A DNA stretch of 64,000 nucleotides from Puniceibacterium antarcticum (lineage in GTDB: Bacteria; Pseudomonadota; Alphaproteobacteria; Rhodobacterales; Rhodobacteraceae): contig NZ_AWWI01000181.1 in the NCBI RefSeq assembly GCF_002760615.1, forward strand, positions 1-64,000. The letters are read 5' to 3'. The position numbers and the translations under genes were made by a program. Positions within the stretch are counted from its first letter, which is position 1, and each line of letters begins with the position of its first letter. The notes under the pieces were generated by a model. It saw nothing but the letters and a program-made list of their open reading frames with translations, did not search any database and was not told the DNA's origin. Positions 34,492 through 44,056 of the stretch are shown piece by piece.

Positions 34492-35494
34492 ACGGATTGC
34501 CCGCGACCGGATCGCGACACTTTTCCTTGTGACCGTTGCCGTGCTGCTGGCCGTGGGATTGGCGGCGCCGGGGTTCCTTGCGCCGCGCACGGCGTCGATC
34601 ATCTGGTCGAACGGTCTGGTGCTGATGCTGGTGGCGCTGGGGATTTTCCCAGTCATCCTCACCCGCAACATTGACGTCTCTGGCGGGTCCATTCTGGGCC
34701 TGTCTGCGGTGACACTTGGCCTGTCCCTGAACGCGGGGATTGCCATGCCGGTCGCCATTTCCATGGCGCTGGGGGCCGGGATCGCGGCGGGCGCGCTGAA
34801 CGGTTTTCTGGTGGCGGTTCTGGGCGTGCCCTCGATCGTTGCAACCCTTGGCACGCTTGGGCTGTTTCGCGGTGTGATGCTGATCACAACCGGCGGCGAA
34901 TGGATCGAGGATTTGCCCGAGCCGCTCAAGATGCTGGGTGCGCGGTCTTTTGCAGGACTGTCTGTCGTAGGTATCGTGGCCGCCGTTGCGATCCTCGTCG
35001 TCTGGCTCTTTCTGCGTTCGCGACGCGGACGTTGGGTGATGGTGACGGGCGACAACCGCGCCGCGGCGCGCCACCTTGGGCTGCCGGTCAAACGGATCGA
35101 GTTTCTGGCCTTTGTCTGGGCCGGGGTTATGGCGTCCGTGGCCGGGATCACCTTTGCGGCGCAGATCGGGTTCGTGCCCAATCAGGCGGGCAGCGGAATC
35201 GAACTGCGCGCCATTGCGGCACTGGTTCTGGGGGGCGTGAGCCTGCTCGGCGGCGTCGGGTCTGTGGCAGGTGTCGTGATCGGGGTCATCTTCTTCACTT
35301 CAATCGACACAACGCTCGTGTTTCTGAAGATCCCCGCCTACTGGAACGACCTGATCGGCGGCGCCATGCTCTTGGGTGTGCTGCTGATCGACGGACGCCT
35401 GCGCATCGCGCTTGAGGCACGGGATCGCGCCGCCCGCTACAGGCGCGGCGATCAGACATCTTCGACAACGCGCAAGCTGGAGGACGCTGCATGA
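34484..35494 (+). CDS. lsrC: LsrC, AI-2 ABC importer permease
   Basis: The ATG at 34484 overlaps the lsrA end by eight bases and gives 336 residues; an upstream start at 34409 would overlap far more. It has about nine membrane helices and sugar-permease motifs (VILTRNIDVSGGSILGL, GVPSIVATLGTLGLFRGVML, GDNRAAARHLGLPVK, VLGGVSLLGGVGSVAGVVIG). Confidence 0.9.
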   Translation: MLERIARDRIATLFLVTVAVLLAVGLAAPGFLAPRTASIIWSNGLVLMLVALGIFPVILTRNIDVSGGSILGLSAVTLGLSLNAGIAMPVAISMALGAGIAAGALNGFLVAVLGVPSIVATLGTLGLFRGVMLITTGGEWIEDLPEPLKMLGARSFAGLSVVGIVAAVAILVVWLFLRSRRGRWVMVTGDNRAAARHLGLPVKRIEFLAFVWAGVMASVAGITFAAQIGFVPNQAGSGIELRAIAALVLGGVSLLGGVGSVAGVVIGVIFFTSIDTTLVFLKIPAYWNDLIGGAMLLGVLLIDGRLRIALEARDRAARYRRGDQTSSTTRKLEDAA

Positions 35495-36474
35495 AACGGT
35501 ATCTGATGCGGTGGGAGGTTCTTCTTCTCGGGTTACTGGTGCTTGAGCTGCTGGTCTTCGGGTTCATAAATCCGCGCTTTCTGCGCCCAAGTTCGATGTT
35601 GTTCGGGACCTCCGATTTCGTGCAGGTCGGCATCGTGGCGGTTCCGCTGACCTTCGTGATCATCGCGGGCGGTATTGATGTCAGCTTTGCCTCTACCGTC
35701 GGGCTGTGCGCAATCACCTTCGGCATCGCCAACTTCTTTGGCCTGCCTCTGCCCGTAGCACTCTTGGTGGGGTTTGCGACTGGGGCGCTGGCCGGTCTCC
35801 TGAACGCCACGATCATCCGTTTGACGGGGCTGCAGCCCTTGGTGGTTACGCTTGGCTCACTCTACATGTTTTCCGGGGCGGCAACGGTGCTGTCCGGTGT
35901 TGTCGGCGCGAACGGGTATGAAGGCATCGGCGGCTTTCCGGCAGCCTTCACGGCGCTGGGATATGCGCAGATCTTTGGTCTGCCTATGCCACTTTTTGTG
36001 TTTCTGAGCTTTTCGGCGGTGCTGCTGGTGTTGCTGCATCTGACTCGCTTTGGCCGATTGGTGTTCCAGATCGGTCAGAACGAAAACGCGGCACGCCATT
36101 CGGGGATGCCCGTGGCCCGCGTGCAGATGCTGACCTATGTCATGACCGGTGTTGCTGCCGCGCTCGCCGGCGTGATGCTGTCGGCCTATTTCGGATCGGC
36201 CCGCGTTGATCTGGGCAGTGCCACGCTGTTGCCTGCGATCACGGCGGCGGTCCTGGGCGGCGCGTCGATCTATGGCGGGCAGGGATCGGTTCTGGGCACG
36301 ATCATCGCCACGTTCATCATCGGATATCTCCAGCAGGGTCTGCAGATGAGCGGTGTTCCAAGTCAGATTTCCAGCGCGCTGTCCGGGGCGCTGCTGGTTC
36401 TTGTCGTGGCCTTGCGCCACGGCGCTGCGCTCTTGCGCGATATTATTCCGGTTCGAACGCGTCAGATCGACTGA
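35491..36474 (+). CDS. lsrD: LsrD, AI-2 ABC importer permease
   Basis: The 327-residue permease starts within the lsrC stop (ATGA). Motifs are FVIIAGGIDVSFASTVGL, QPLVVTLGSLYMFSGAATVL, GQNENAARHSGMPVARVQ and AVLGGASIYGGQGSVLGTII. It pairs with LsrC as the second half of the channel. Confidence 0.9.
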   Translation: MKRYLMRWEVLLLGLLVLELLVFGFINPRFLRPSSMLFGTSDFVQVGIVAVPLTFVIIAGGIDVSFASTVGLCAITFGIANFFGLPLPVALLVGFATGALAGLLNATIIRLTGLQPLVVTLGSLYMFSGAATVLSGVVGANGYEGIGGFPAAFTALGYAQIFGLPMPLFVFLSFSAVLLVLLHLTRFGRLVFQIGQNENAARHSGMPVARVQMLTYVMTGVAAALAGVMLSAYFGSARVDLGSATLLPAITAAVLGGASIYGGQGSVLGTIIATFIIGYLQQGLQMSGVPSQISSALSGALLVLVVALRHGAALLRDIIPVRTRQID

Positions 36475-36506
36475 GGCGGAACAGAGTTCTTTAGGGAGGA
36501 ACGACT

Positions 36507-37523
36507 ATGCGTAAGACACTGAAATTTGTGGGCACCGTGGCCGCAGGGCTGATGATGGCGAATGTTGCCGTCGCTCAGGACATAGCCTTTATTCCGAAAC
36601 TTGTCGGCGTGGGCTTTTTCACGTCCGGCGGCAAGGGCGCCGTGGACATGGGCAAGGAACTGGGCGTCAACGTCACCTATGACGGCCCGACCGAACCGAG
36701 CGTTTCCGGTCAGGTGCAATTCGTGAACAACTTTGTTAATCAGGGCTACGGCGCGGTGATCCTGTCATCCGTTTCCCCGGACGGTCTGTGCCCGGCGCTG
36801 AAACAGGCGATGGCGCGCGGTGTGCTTGTCATGACCTGGGATTCCGACGTGAACCCTGAATGCCGGTCCTACTATGTGAACCAGGGCACGCCGGACCAGC
36901 TGGGTGGCCTGCTGGTGGACATGGCGAATGACGGGCTTGAGGGCAAAGAAAAGGCAAAGGTTGCGTTCTTCTATTCCTCGCCGACCGTGACCGACCAGAA
37001 CGCCTGGGCCGAAGCCGCCAAGGCGAAGATTGCGGCCGAGCATCCGAGCTGGGAAGTCGTGACGACCCAATACGGATACAACGACGCGCAGAAGTCCCTG
37101 CAGACCGCCGAAAGCATCCTGTCCGCCTATCCCGACCTCGACGCCATCATTGCGCCCGATGCCAACGCGCTTCCGGCGGCGGCTCAGGCGGCGGAAAACC
37201 TTGATCGTGCAGGCAATCTCACCATCGTCGGCTTTTCCACCCCGAACGTGATGCGCTCCTACGTCCAGCGCGGCACGGTCAAACGGTTTGGTCTTTGGGA
37301 CGTGACACAACAGGGCGCGATCTCGGTAGCTGTGGCGGCGCATGTGCTTGAAAACGGGCCGCTGAATGTCGGCGACAAGATCGACGTTCCGGGCATCGGT
37401 GAAGTCGAAGTCTCGCCCAACTCGGTGCAGGGCTATGACTATGAAGCCGAGGGCAACGGCATCGTGCTTTTGCCGGAACGCACCGTGTTCACCGCCGAGA
37501 ATATCGACAATTTCGATTTCTGA
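36507..37523 (+). CDS. lsrB: LsrB, AI-2-binding periplasmic protein
   Basis: The 338-residue precursor has a signal peptide ending VAVAQD. The residues that contact AI-2 in Salmonella LsrB have counterparts in place: Lys in FIPKLVG (residue 31), Asp in WDSDVNPE, Asp-Gln in VTDQNAW, and Pro and Ala in [10 protein letters not shown]. This supports a real AI-2 receptor rather than a ribose or rhamnose binder. It has a strong AGGGAGGA ribosome site, 32 bases after lsrD. Confidence 0.92.
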   Translation: MRKTLKFVGTVAAGLMMANVAVAQDIAFIPKLVGVGFFTSGGKGAVDMGKELGVNVTYDGPTEPSVSGQVQFVNNFVNQGYGAVILSSVSPDGLCPALKQAMARGVLVMTWDSDVNPECRSYYVNQGTPDQLGGLLVDMANDGLEGKEKAKVAFFYSSPTVTDQNAWAEAAKAKIAAEHPSWEVVTTQYGYNDAQKSLQTAESILSAYPDLDAIIAPDANALPAAAQAAENLDRAGNLTIVGFSTPNVMRSYVQRGTVKRFGLWDVTQQGAISVAVAAHVLENGPLNVGDKIDVPGIGEVEVSPNSVQGYDYEAEGNGIVLLPERTVFTAENIDNFDF

Positions 37524-37586
37524 CCCCAACACCTCTTCAAAAGCGGGGGCGTTCGCGCCTCCGCCGATCCAACAAGGAGCCTCCTC

Positions 37587-38828
37587 ATGCAATCTCGCTG
37601 GAACGACACTGACGCCCAGAGCTTTGTCGACGCCGCCAAGGCGCAGGGTCAGCCCGCTGCGCTGGGTCTGCGGATATACACTTCGCGTCTGATTGGGCAG
37701 GATCCAGACCTTGTTCTGCATGGGGGAGGGAATACGTCGGTCAAGGTTCCAGAGGCAGCGGGTGGGGCCGTTATCCACGTCAAAGGCTCTGGCTGGGACC
37801 TCAGCGATATCGAGGCGCCCGGACTCCCGGCGATGCGCCTTGAGCCGCTTCTGGCAAGTAAAGACATCCCCCATATGTCTGACGAGGATATGGTGGCCTT
37901 TCTGCGGTCCCATCTGCTGGAACCGTCAGCCCCGAACCCATCTACCGAAGCGCTGCTGCATGCCTACATGCCGCATGCGTTCGTCGACCACACACATGCC
38001 ACGGCCACACTTGTCCTTGCCGACCAGGCGGACATGCGGGGCGTGGTCCAGAGAATCTATGGCGGACGCGTCGGTTTCGTGCCCTACGTCATGCCGGGCT
38101 ATGCCTTGAGCCACGCCTGCAACGAAGCACTTAATCGTGATCCAAGCGTTCAGGGGCTCTGGCTAGAACAGCACGGTCTGTTCACCTTTGCCGAGACCGG
38201 GCGTGCGAGCTATGAGCTGATGATTGAGTTTGTCACGATGGCCGAAGAGTTTCTGTCTTCTCGTGGAGTGGCGGTGCCGGGACCAGAGCAGACTGACCGC
38301 GAGGCGCCGGCTTCTCTTAGTCTCGCTCTCGCTGACGCGCTTGGAGCACATGGCGGCCTTGGCACGGCGCCGGTGCTGGATTTTCGCACAACACCCTCCA
38401 TCCGGGCCTATCTCGACCGGGACAATATGTTCGAGTTGTCTGGACGTGGGACTGTGACACCTGACCATGTGATCCGGATCAAGCCGTTCCCAATGATCCT
38501 GTCAGCTAATGATGCCCGGGACGAGGTCGATGCGACCCTCGCCAAATATGCTGCACGCTATCATGCGTATTTTGACCGCAACGCGCTCAATACGGCAGAG
38601 CTAAAAGTGATGCTCGACCCGCTTCCACGGGCAGTGCTGGTGCCGGGTGTTGGGCTTTACGGTGTTGGTAATACAGAAAAGTCGGCGCATGTCGCCGGCG
38701 ATCTGCTTGAACAGACCACACGGATCGTCAACGCTGCAGAGGATTACGGACAATTCACACCGATTTCCGAATTCGATCTTTTTAATATGGAATACTGGTC
38801 TCTCGAACAGGCCAAACTAAAAAAATAA
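37587..38828 (+). CDS. class II aldolase/adducin-family protein in the lsrF position
   Basis: This 413-residue protein matches the aldolase half of bifunctional rhamnulose-1-phosphate aldolase/short-chain dehydrogenase proteins (about 690 residues): LVLHGGGNTSVKV, HVKGSGWDL, the metal ligands VDHTHATAT and LWLEQHGLFTF, and the end FNMEYWSLEQAKLKK. In the bifunctional family EYWSLEQAK is followed by the dehydrogenase domain, which is absent; the stop comes two codons later and an IS3 remnant begins about 40 bases on. It lies where lsrF normally stands and no LsrF is present in the window, so it may replace LsrF in phospho-AI-2 breakdown. That role is inference. Confidence 0.8.
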   Translation: MQSRWNDTDAQSFVDAAKAQGQPAALGLRIYTSRLIGQDPDLVLHGGGNTSVKVPEAAGGAVIHVKGSGWDLSDIEAPGLPAMRLEPLLASKDIPHMSDEDMVAFLRSHLLEPSAPNPSTEALLHAYMPHAFVDHTHATATLVLADQADMRGVVQRIYGGRVGFVPYVMPGYALSHACNEALNRDPSVQGLWLEQHGLFTFAETGRASYELMIEFVTMAEEFLSSRGVAVPGPEQTDREAPASLSLALADALGAHGGLGTAPVLDFRTTPSIRAYLDRDNMFELSGRGTVTPDHVIRIKPFPMILSANDARDEVDATLAKYAARYHAYFDRNALNTAELKVMLDPLPRAVLVPGVGLYGVGNTEKSAHVAGDLLEQTTRIVNAAEDYGQFTPISEFDLFNMEYWSLEQAKLKK

Positions 38829-38864
38829 GTTAAAATGGGTCTCGTTTGACGTTGCCCCCAACTT

Positions 38865-39163
38865 TTATCCAGCGTGAGCGAGACTCCGGGTTTGAGTTTT
38901 GCCGATTTGGGCGGGTTGGGCAACGGGGTCTGGCGCGGAGCTTTGCGGATTGCGCAGCGTCAGGCCCCGTTGCGGGGCGAAGGTCTTGGCAAACTCGGCT
39001 GGGGTCTGCCAGCCGAGGCGGGAGTGGGGGCGTTCGGTGTTATAGTCCTTGCGCCAGGCGGCCAGCGTCACGCGGGCATGGTGCAACGACGGGAACAGGG
39101 TCTCGTTCAGCAGCTCATCGCGCACGCGGCCGTTGAAGCTTTCGATGAAGGCATTCTGGGTTG
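38865..39163 (-). pseudogene. C-terminal fragment of an IS3-family transposase
   Basis: The minus frame reads QNAFIESFNGRVRDELLNET, LAAWRKDYNTERPHSRLGW and TPAEFAKTF, the last third of an IS3 OrfB with its final acidic residue. The tail lies next to the aldolase gene; the element end, near 38845, is where the aldolase-dehydrogenase sequence is lost. The rest of the IS is missing beyond about 39163. Confidence 0.8.
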
Positions 39164-39491
39164 TGTGATCTACTCTTTAATGCTTGGCCAGTAATTGACG
39201 CGCTTAATCTGCACCCGGCCCTCGCGTCCGCAGGCGATGCTCTTTCCGGCGCGGTAAGCGGCAGCAGGCGGCGACGCGCTTCACGAACTACGAAGAGATG
39301 GTATCTGGCCATGTAACCTACCTGCGCCGCGACCCGCACATCTTCACGGAGCGCTCCGCTGCAGATCAAAGAATACGCTGTTATTTCATGCGAGCTTACA
39401 ACCAAAAGCTTCCATGAAATGGTCTCAAAAAACATGATGAACATTCGGCGCCCACGGTGAGGTGAATTCGGGAGCGCCGAAGATCTGTGGA
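39164..39491. other. intergenic stretch with unassigned coding-like fragment
   Basis: A plus frame around 39270-39415 reads TRFTNYEEMVSGHVTYLRRD then PHIFTERSAADQR, which looks protein-like but has no start and no family I can name. No other feature seen. Confidence 0.3.
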
Positions 39492-39815
39492 TCACTTGAT
39501 TAACATGCTTTCAGCTGGCGTGCCTGCATCGACAGCCTCTTGGAACCAGTTCGGCTTGCGACCACGACCGGTCCAAGTCAGAGCAGGGTTCTCCGGATGC
39601 TGGTACTTGGGGGCTGAAACAGTCGCCTTTCCCTTGGCTTTGCTATCACCGGTCAGCTCAGCGATCGTAAAGCCCATCTCACGGGCTTTGGCTTCTACCG
39701 CTGCCAAAGCTTCGCTTTTCCGCCGCGCCTCAAAGTTTTTGATTGCCTTGGTAACATCCTTCTCAAGCTGCTTCAGCTCGTCGAGCGATAGTTGGTCTAA
39801 GTCTACTCTTGCCAT
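39492..39815 (-). CDS. H-NS family nucleoid protein (HvrA-like)
   Basis: The 107-residue protein has an N-terminal coiled-coil oligomerisation part (SLDELKQLEKDVTKAIKNFE) and the H-NS C-terminal DNA-binding core, YQHPENPALTWTGRGRKPNW, where GRGRKP is the AT-hook-like minor-groove motif. Such proteins silence AT-rich acquired DNA. Start MARVDLDQL has a GGAGAAG site. Isolated gene in an IS-rich segment. Confidence 0.9.
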   Translation of the reverse strand: MARVDLDQLSLDELKQLEKDVTKAIKNFEARRKSEALAAVEAKAREMGFTIAELTGDSKAKGKATVSAPKYQHPENPALTWTGRGRKPNWFQEAVDAGTPAESMLIK

Positions 39816-40139
39816 TGGGCTTCTCCTGGCCGTTGTTTATACTGAAGCCGTTGTATCTTAAGAGAGAAGTGGGCGCCAGATCGGTCAAAAGTTAGGCGAA
39901 AAACTTTTGAATCTGATAATTTTCATTATGTGATCAAGCGAGTTCAAAGTTGGGCTAGTTTGGCAAGAGTCTATTGGGACATTTCAACAACTCACAGCAC
40001 TCGTTGGATAGCTTTATCCAAAACTATGAGTCATACCAGCGTGCTCAGAAGTTTGCGTCAGAACCCTGCCACGATCCGGCACTTTATCTTTTTTCTACGC
40101 ATTCAGACTGGAGGCTTACGGTGCCGCAATTCAAAGGGA
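39816..40139. other. intergenic region upstream of the H-NS gene
   Basis: AT-rich; it should contain the H-NS promoter on the minus strand. A plus frame from 39930 lacks family features. Nothing else identified. Confidence 0.5.
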
Positions 40140-40169
40140 GGGACCCCAGGATTGTGTTCCTGGGGTCCC
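40140..40169 (-). terminator. terminator of the PAP2-autotransporter gene
   Basis: GGGACCCCAGGA and TCCTGGGGTCCC form a perfect 12-base stem with a six-base loop, 16 bases after the stop codon; on the minus strand it is followed by TCCCTTTG. Confidence 0.75.
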
Positions 40170-40184
40170 GTACCGTCAGATCAA

Positions 40185-43100
40185 TCAGAACCGGAGGCTG
40201 AAGTCTGCCTTGAGGCCGTTACTCGACATGTCGTTAGAGAACTGACCTTGATAGGAGACGCCAAAATCAGTGTTGTCGCTGATCTTTATGTCGACCCCAA
40301 AAGAGATCCGGGCTGCATCGCGGCCAATCGGTGCACCTGCGACCAGGAAGCTTCCACCATTGGCAAAAGCCATCTCGCTTTCGGGTGTCGCATCGCCAAA
40401 CACATGCTGCCAGCTGGCCATTGCGTTCCAGCGCAGCGCGGTCTTGTCCTGATCAAAGTTCCCTGACGCCCTGACACCTGCAGTCGTAAAGGTGGCTTCG
40501 GATGTGTTGTCATCGGCCGAAAGTGCTGCCGCTCCACCATTTTCCGAGAAGCTGTCCGTCGAAAGAATGGCATGCGATAGGTTTGCGAAGGGCGACATCT
40601 GGATCTGATTGCCGAGCTCCAGAGCATAGCTGGCCTCCCCAAAGAACTGGGTCAGGCCAGAGTCATAATCGGCCTTCAGAGTGTCGGAGAAGCTGCCGAT
40701 GTTAACAGACCGCTTTGTTTCCAGCTGGTTCAGGCTGTATGCTGCGCCTGCCCTGAGCGAGAGTTTCCCGATCTCGGTGCCGCCATAAACGCCGACATGA
40801 TAGCTTTCGATGTCGACCGATCCGGTGGTACGATCACTGTCAACTGAGGATTTTCCCCAGCCGGTCAGGACACCAAGACGCAGATCGCCGGATACAAGTC
40901 CGTCAGCGCCAAAGAAGACTCCGCCGCCGTTTACGTCATAGGACGCCGCATTGTCATCGCTGTCAAACTTCGTGCGTGCGCCGTAACCAGAGGTCCAGAC
41001 GCCGTCACCCTGAGAGTTCAGACGTTCCAGAGCCATGTCGCTGACAACGCGGGAATTGCCGAGCAGAGCAGATTGGGCGCTGGCATGCTCTTCCCCGGAG
41101 ACCTGATCGAAAGCCTTGCTCGCCGTTTCATCATCGCTGAAAAGGAAGCCATTGAACAGAGACAGGCTGCCGGATCCCGCAGTCTGATCGAGCAGGTCAA
41201 GCGCTGCGGCGGCAGCGCGCTGGTTGTTTGTCTGCGCCGCAGCGGTAAAGGAGCGGGCACCATTCGTGGTCAGCTGCAAGGTCACGTCGGTCGAGGTGTA
41301 GAAGAGCTGTGACCTGATGAACGCAGAGTCGATCTGCAGATCGCTGAACTGCCCGGTCACATTGTCCGCCGTCAGGAAGGTGTAACTTTGTCCATTGCTG
41401 TAGCTGACGTTTGAATCAAGGGCGATCGCGTTGACTGTCGCGCCCTCAATGGCCGCAGTGCCGCTGACGAGGGTGCGGTCCGAGCTGCCATTGTTGGAGA
41501 ATTCAAGATCATAGAATGACCCCGCCGCGAGCGTCAGATCGCCATTGACCGTGACCGTGCCGATCGACTCGCCGGGCGACAGACGGCCGTCCTTTTTCAC
41601 CAAGGTGCTGGCCACAGTGCCGTTACCCCCCAGGGTGCCCCCGCTTGCAATATCAAGCGCACTTCCCCAGCTGCCGTTGACCGCAAAACGCCCACCATTG
41701 ACGAAGGTCGTGCCGGTGAACTGCGAACCGTCGCCGGTGTAGACCAGACTGCCCTCGCCGCGCTTTTCAAAGCTGCCCGTGCCGGACACATCGTTGTCGA
41801 AGGTGCTGTCGATAAGGGTGTTCACCACCAGCTGACCTGTGGCATCGACCTCAATATCGCCGGTGCCGAAGGCCTTGCCGTGGGTACCGACAAGCATTCC
41901 CCCGCCGACAACCGTTCCACCCGCATAGCTGTTGAGGCCGGTGAGCATCAGCGTGCCGGTACCCAATTTTGTCAGCTTGCCCGCGCCGGAAATATCGTTG
42001 TTCCACGAATCGAAGGCATTGAAGCCATCAAGGCTCTTGTCCATGGTGACCGTGACATCGTCCCAGAAGGCTCCGTAACCGTCCGCTGCCGCATAGAGGT
42101 TCAGACGACCGTAGCCTTCTGCGTCATCCATCACGGGATATCCCGACGCCAGAGCGGTTGTCGCCAGAATGGCGCGGCGCTGATCCGCGGTCAGATAGGG
42201 CATGCGGGTTTCAAGCAGCACCTCAGCGCCCTTGGGGACATAAACCGGCTTGTCGGTGGCATTGATCTGCGTAAACCCATAAGTCAGCCGATCTGCCACA
42301 TAGGCGGCATTTGCCTCGCGGTCCGCAAAACGGTCGACCGAAAGGTCACCTGAATGGGCCGCGACGTAAAGATCGGACGCCGTCGCGGAATCTGTCTCTT
42401 TCATCAGCCAGGCTTGGGCCTGAGTGTAGGCGTCTTTCTTGAGGGTCTGCCAGTCAAAGCCGTCGTCGCCATTCTCACGATTGAGGTTGAAGACGACGGA
42501 TGCGGTCCCGAGCATGCGCCCACCGATGACATCAAGCGGCGAGTGCATGCCGGCAAGAATGCGGCTGTCACCCATCGAGATCGCACGCGTCACAAGCTCC
42601 TGAAAACGCTGCGGCACCATATAGGCCAGGGCAAGGGCATCACGCCAGGCTTCTGCGGTATGGCCGCTCGGGAAACCGCCGTCCTTGATTGGCGTCGTGC
42701 TCTTGGCGGGCTCAAGCGTCGGTACGACGACAACATCTCCGGACCACCGCCAGGGGCGGGCGTATTTGAAATACCGCTTCGCAGGCTCTGTCGAGGCGCT
42801 GTAACCCATTCGGCCGACGAGTTCGACGGCAAGGCCGAGATCCTCGTTACCTTCCCACCAGCCGGCGCCATTGTTGTTGCCACCATCATCGTATTTTACG
42901 GTTGTGGCATCCTCTGCGACGTCGAGAATGGTTGTGAACTGTTTTGTGCCCTTCACCCAGGCATCCTGCAGTGACCCCAGTCCGGTCAACACGCTGTAAC
43001 CCTTGGCACGGCGGTCATCCAGATAGGCTTCCTTCGCTTCCTGTTCTGTGCGGTTGCGGGTGATGTCAACAACATATTGAATATTGTGGTCGTGCACGGC

Positions 43101-43439
43101 CTGGTTCAGGATCTTGCCATCTGTGGCGCTGCCCGGGATGCCGTCCCAGTCGGTCTTTACCACTGCGGGGAAGTCACCGACCGCCGGAGCGCTTACATCA
43201 GCATCGACATAAGGCGTGCGGGGTTCCCAGATTTCCAGAAAGCCACTGAGCAACCTGACGCCCGCATTGGTTTCCTTTGTTGCATAGCGGGCATCGCCCC
43301 GCTCGTTCGTGAAACCGGTGTCCATATAGGCCGGAACGTCTTTGTTTAGATAGGCTTCCTGCGCCGTTCCCACGGCAGGGCAGGCGATAAATACAGCTAG
43401 TGCAGTGGAAACTTTCAATTTCGATTTCATGTCAGACAC
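40185..43439 (-). CDS. PAP2 acid phosphatase fused to an autotransporter
   Basis: This 1084-residue protein has a signal peptide (cleavage near VGTAQE), a class A acid phosphatase/PAP2 domain with the full catalytic set KRYFKYARP (KX6RP, 221-229), FPSGH (256-260) and SRILAGMHSPLD (SRX5HX3D, 292-303), then autotransporter beta-strand repeats (GAGKLTKLGTGTLMLTGLNS near 485, a second set near 555-590) and a C-terminal beta-barrel (about 815-1084) ending in FSLRF, the outer-membrane assembly signal. The phosphatase would be exposed on or released from the cell surface and could free phosphate from organic esters. A start at MKSKLK, three codons later, is equally possible. Confidence 0.9.
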   Translation of the reverse strand: MSDMKSKLKVSTALAVFIACPAVGTAQEAYLNKDVPAYMDTGFTNERGDARYATKETNAGVRLLSGFLEIWEPRTPYVDADVSAPAVGDFPAVVKTDWDGIPGSATDGKILNQAVHDHNIQYVVDITRNRTEQEAKEAYLDDRRAKGYSVLTGLGSLQDAWVKGTKQFTTILDVAEDATTVKYDDGGNNNGAGWWEGNEDLGLAVELVGRMGYSASTEPAKRYFKYARPWRWSGDVVVVPTLEPAKSTTPIKDGGFPSGHTAEAWRDALALAYMVPQRFQELVTRAISMGDSRILAGMHSPLDVIGGRMLGTASVVFNLNRENGDDGFDWQTLKKDAYTQAQAWLMKETDSATASDLYVAAHSGDLSVDRFADREANAAYVADRLTYGFTQINATDKPVYVPKGAEVLLETRMPYLTADQRRAILATTALASGYPVMDDAEGYGRLNLYAAADGYGAFWDDVTVTMDKSLDGFNAFDSWNNDISGAGKLTKLGTGTLMLTGLNSYAGGTVVGGGMLVGTHGKAFGTGDIEVDATGQLVVNTLIDSTFDNDVSGTGSFEKRGEGSLVYTGDGSQFTGTTFVNGGRFAVNGSWGSALDIASGGTLGGNGTVASTLVKKDGRLSPGESIGTVTVNGDLTLAAGSFYDLEFSNNGSSDRTLVSGTAAIEGATVNAIALDSNVSYSNGQSYTFLTADNVTGQFSDLQIDSAFIRSQLFYTSTDVTLQLTTNGARSFTAAAQTNNQRAAAAALDLLDQTAGSGSLSLFNGFLFSDDETASKAFDQVSGEEHASAQSALLGNSRVVSDMALERLNSQGDGVWTSGYGARTKFDSDDNAASYDVNGGGVFFGADGLVSGDLRLGVLTGWGKSSVDSDRTTGSVDIESYHVGVYGGTEIGKLSLRAGAAYSLNQLETKRSVNIGSFSDTLKADYDSGLTQFFGEASYALELGNQIQMSPFANLSHAILSTDSFSENGGAAALSADDNTSEATFTTAGVRASGNFDQDKTALRWNAMASWQHVFGDATPESEMAFANGGSFLVAGAPIGRDAARISFGVDIKISDNTDFGVSYQGQFSNDMSSNGLKADFSLRF

Positions 43440-43646
43440 TGTGTGATCTTTCGTCTTTTGGGCATCATTCGAAGATGGCGCTCACAAATTTGTGTTTTTG
43501 GGGGATCGTCCGGAGGAAGGCCTTAGGTGGCGTGCGTGACGGTCGCGTGACAAAATCACTCGGAAATCTCACCGGGCGGGCCTTTCCGCGAGCAAATCCC
43601 GGATGCCGTTGCGTTAGGTTACTAAATTCAAAATGACTTAATTAGA
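43440..43646. other. upstream region of the PAP2-autotransporter gene
   Basis: About 200 bases with no gene; it should contain the minus-strand promoter. No Pho-box-like tandem repeat was evident by eye. Confidence 0.4.
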
Positions 43647-44053
43647 TTATTGCGCCGATCTGCCCCGCTTGCGAAGGATCAGTCGTTGCCAATGAGGCTG
43701 GAAAGCCTCGCCCTTGAAAGCGGCATGGGGCTGCTTGACGCTGCGGAGTGATGCGTTCAGGGGCGTTACGCTGAGACGGGGCGCTGAGAAATGGCGCGTC
43801 GGCCTGATCGCGTCTTCGTTTCTTTGGGGCTGCGCCGCTTCGGTCCACCAATCCAGCCGTTCCAGCGTGCGGCCAAGATATCCGTCCCACTGCTCCGCAT
43901 CGCCGCACCATGTTCCGTCTCCGGCCAGAACCTCTTGCAGCTTGGGGATATGGACCATGGCCAAAACCGGCAGGCAGCCGAGTTCGGACAGAAAACCCCG
44001 CATACCCATTGTGGCCCTCGCACTGCCCAATAGGTCATGATGGCGGACGGTTT
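43647..44053 (-). pseudogene. C-terminal part of an NAD(P)H-dependent FMN reductase-like protein
   Basis: The frame reads LLGSARATMGMRGFLSELGC, LPVLAMVHIPKLQEVLAGDG and WDGYLGRTLERLDWWTEAA, close to the second half of flavodoxin-like FMN reductases, where GGARAAMALRPFLSELG is usual. The N-terminal half is gone; homology starts at the end of an IS5-type element. Identification rests on these motifs only. Confidence 0.45.
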
Positions 44054-44056
44054 GAA

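Noticed and set aside
43440-43646. Pho box upstream of the PAP2-autotransporter gene
   Set aside because: No tandem CTGTCAT-like repeats were seen at the usual spacing.
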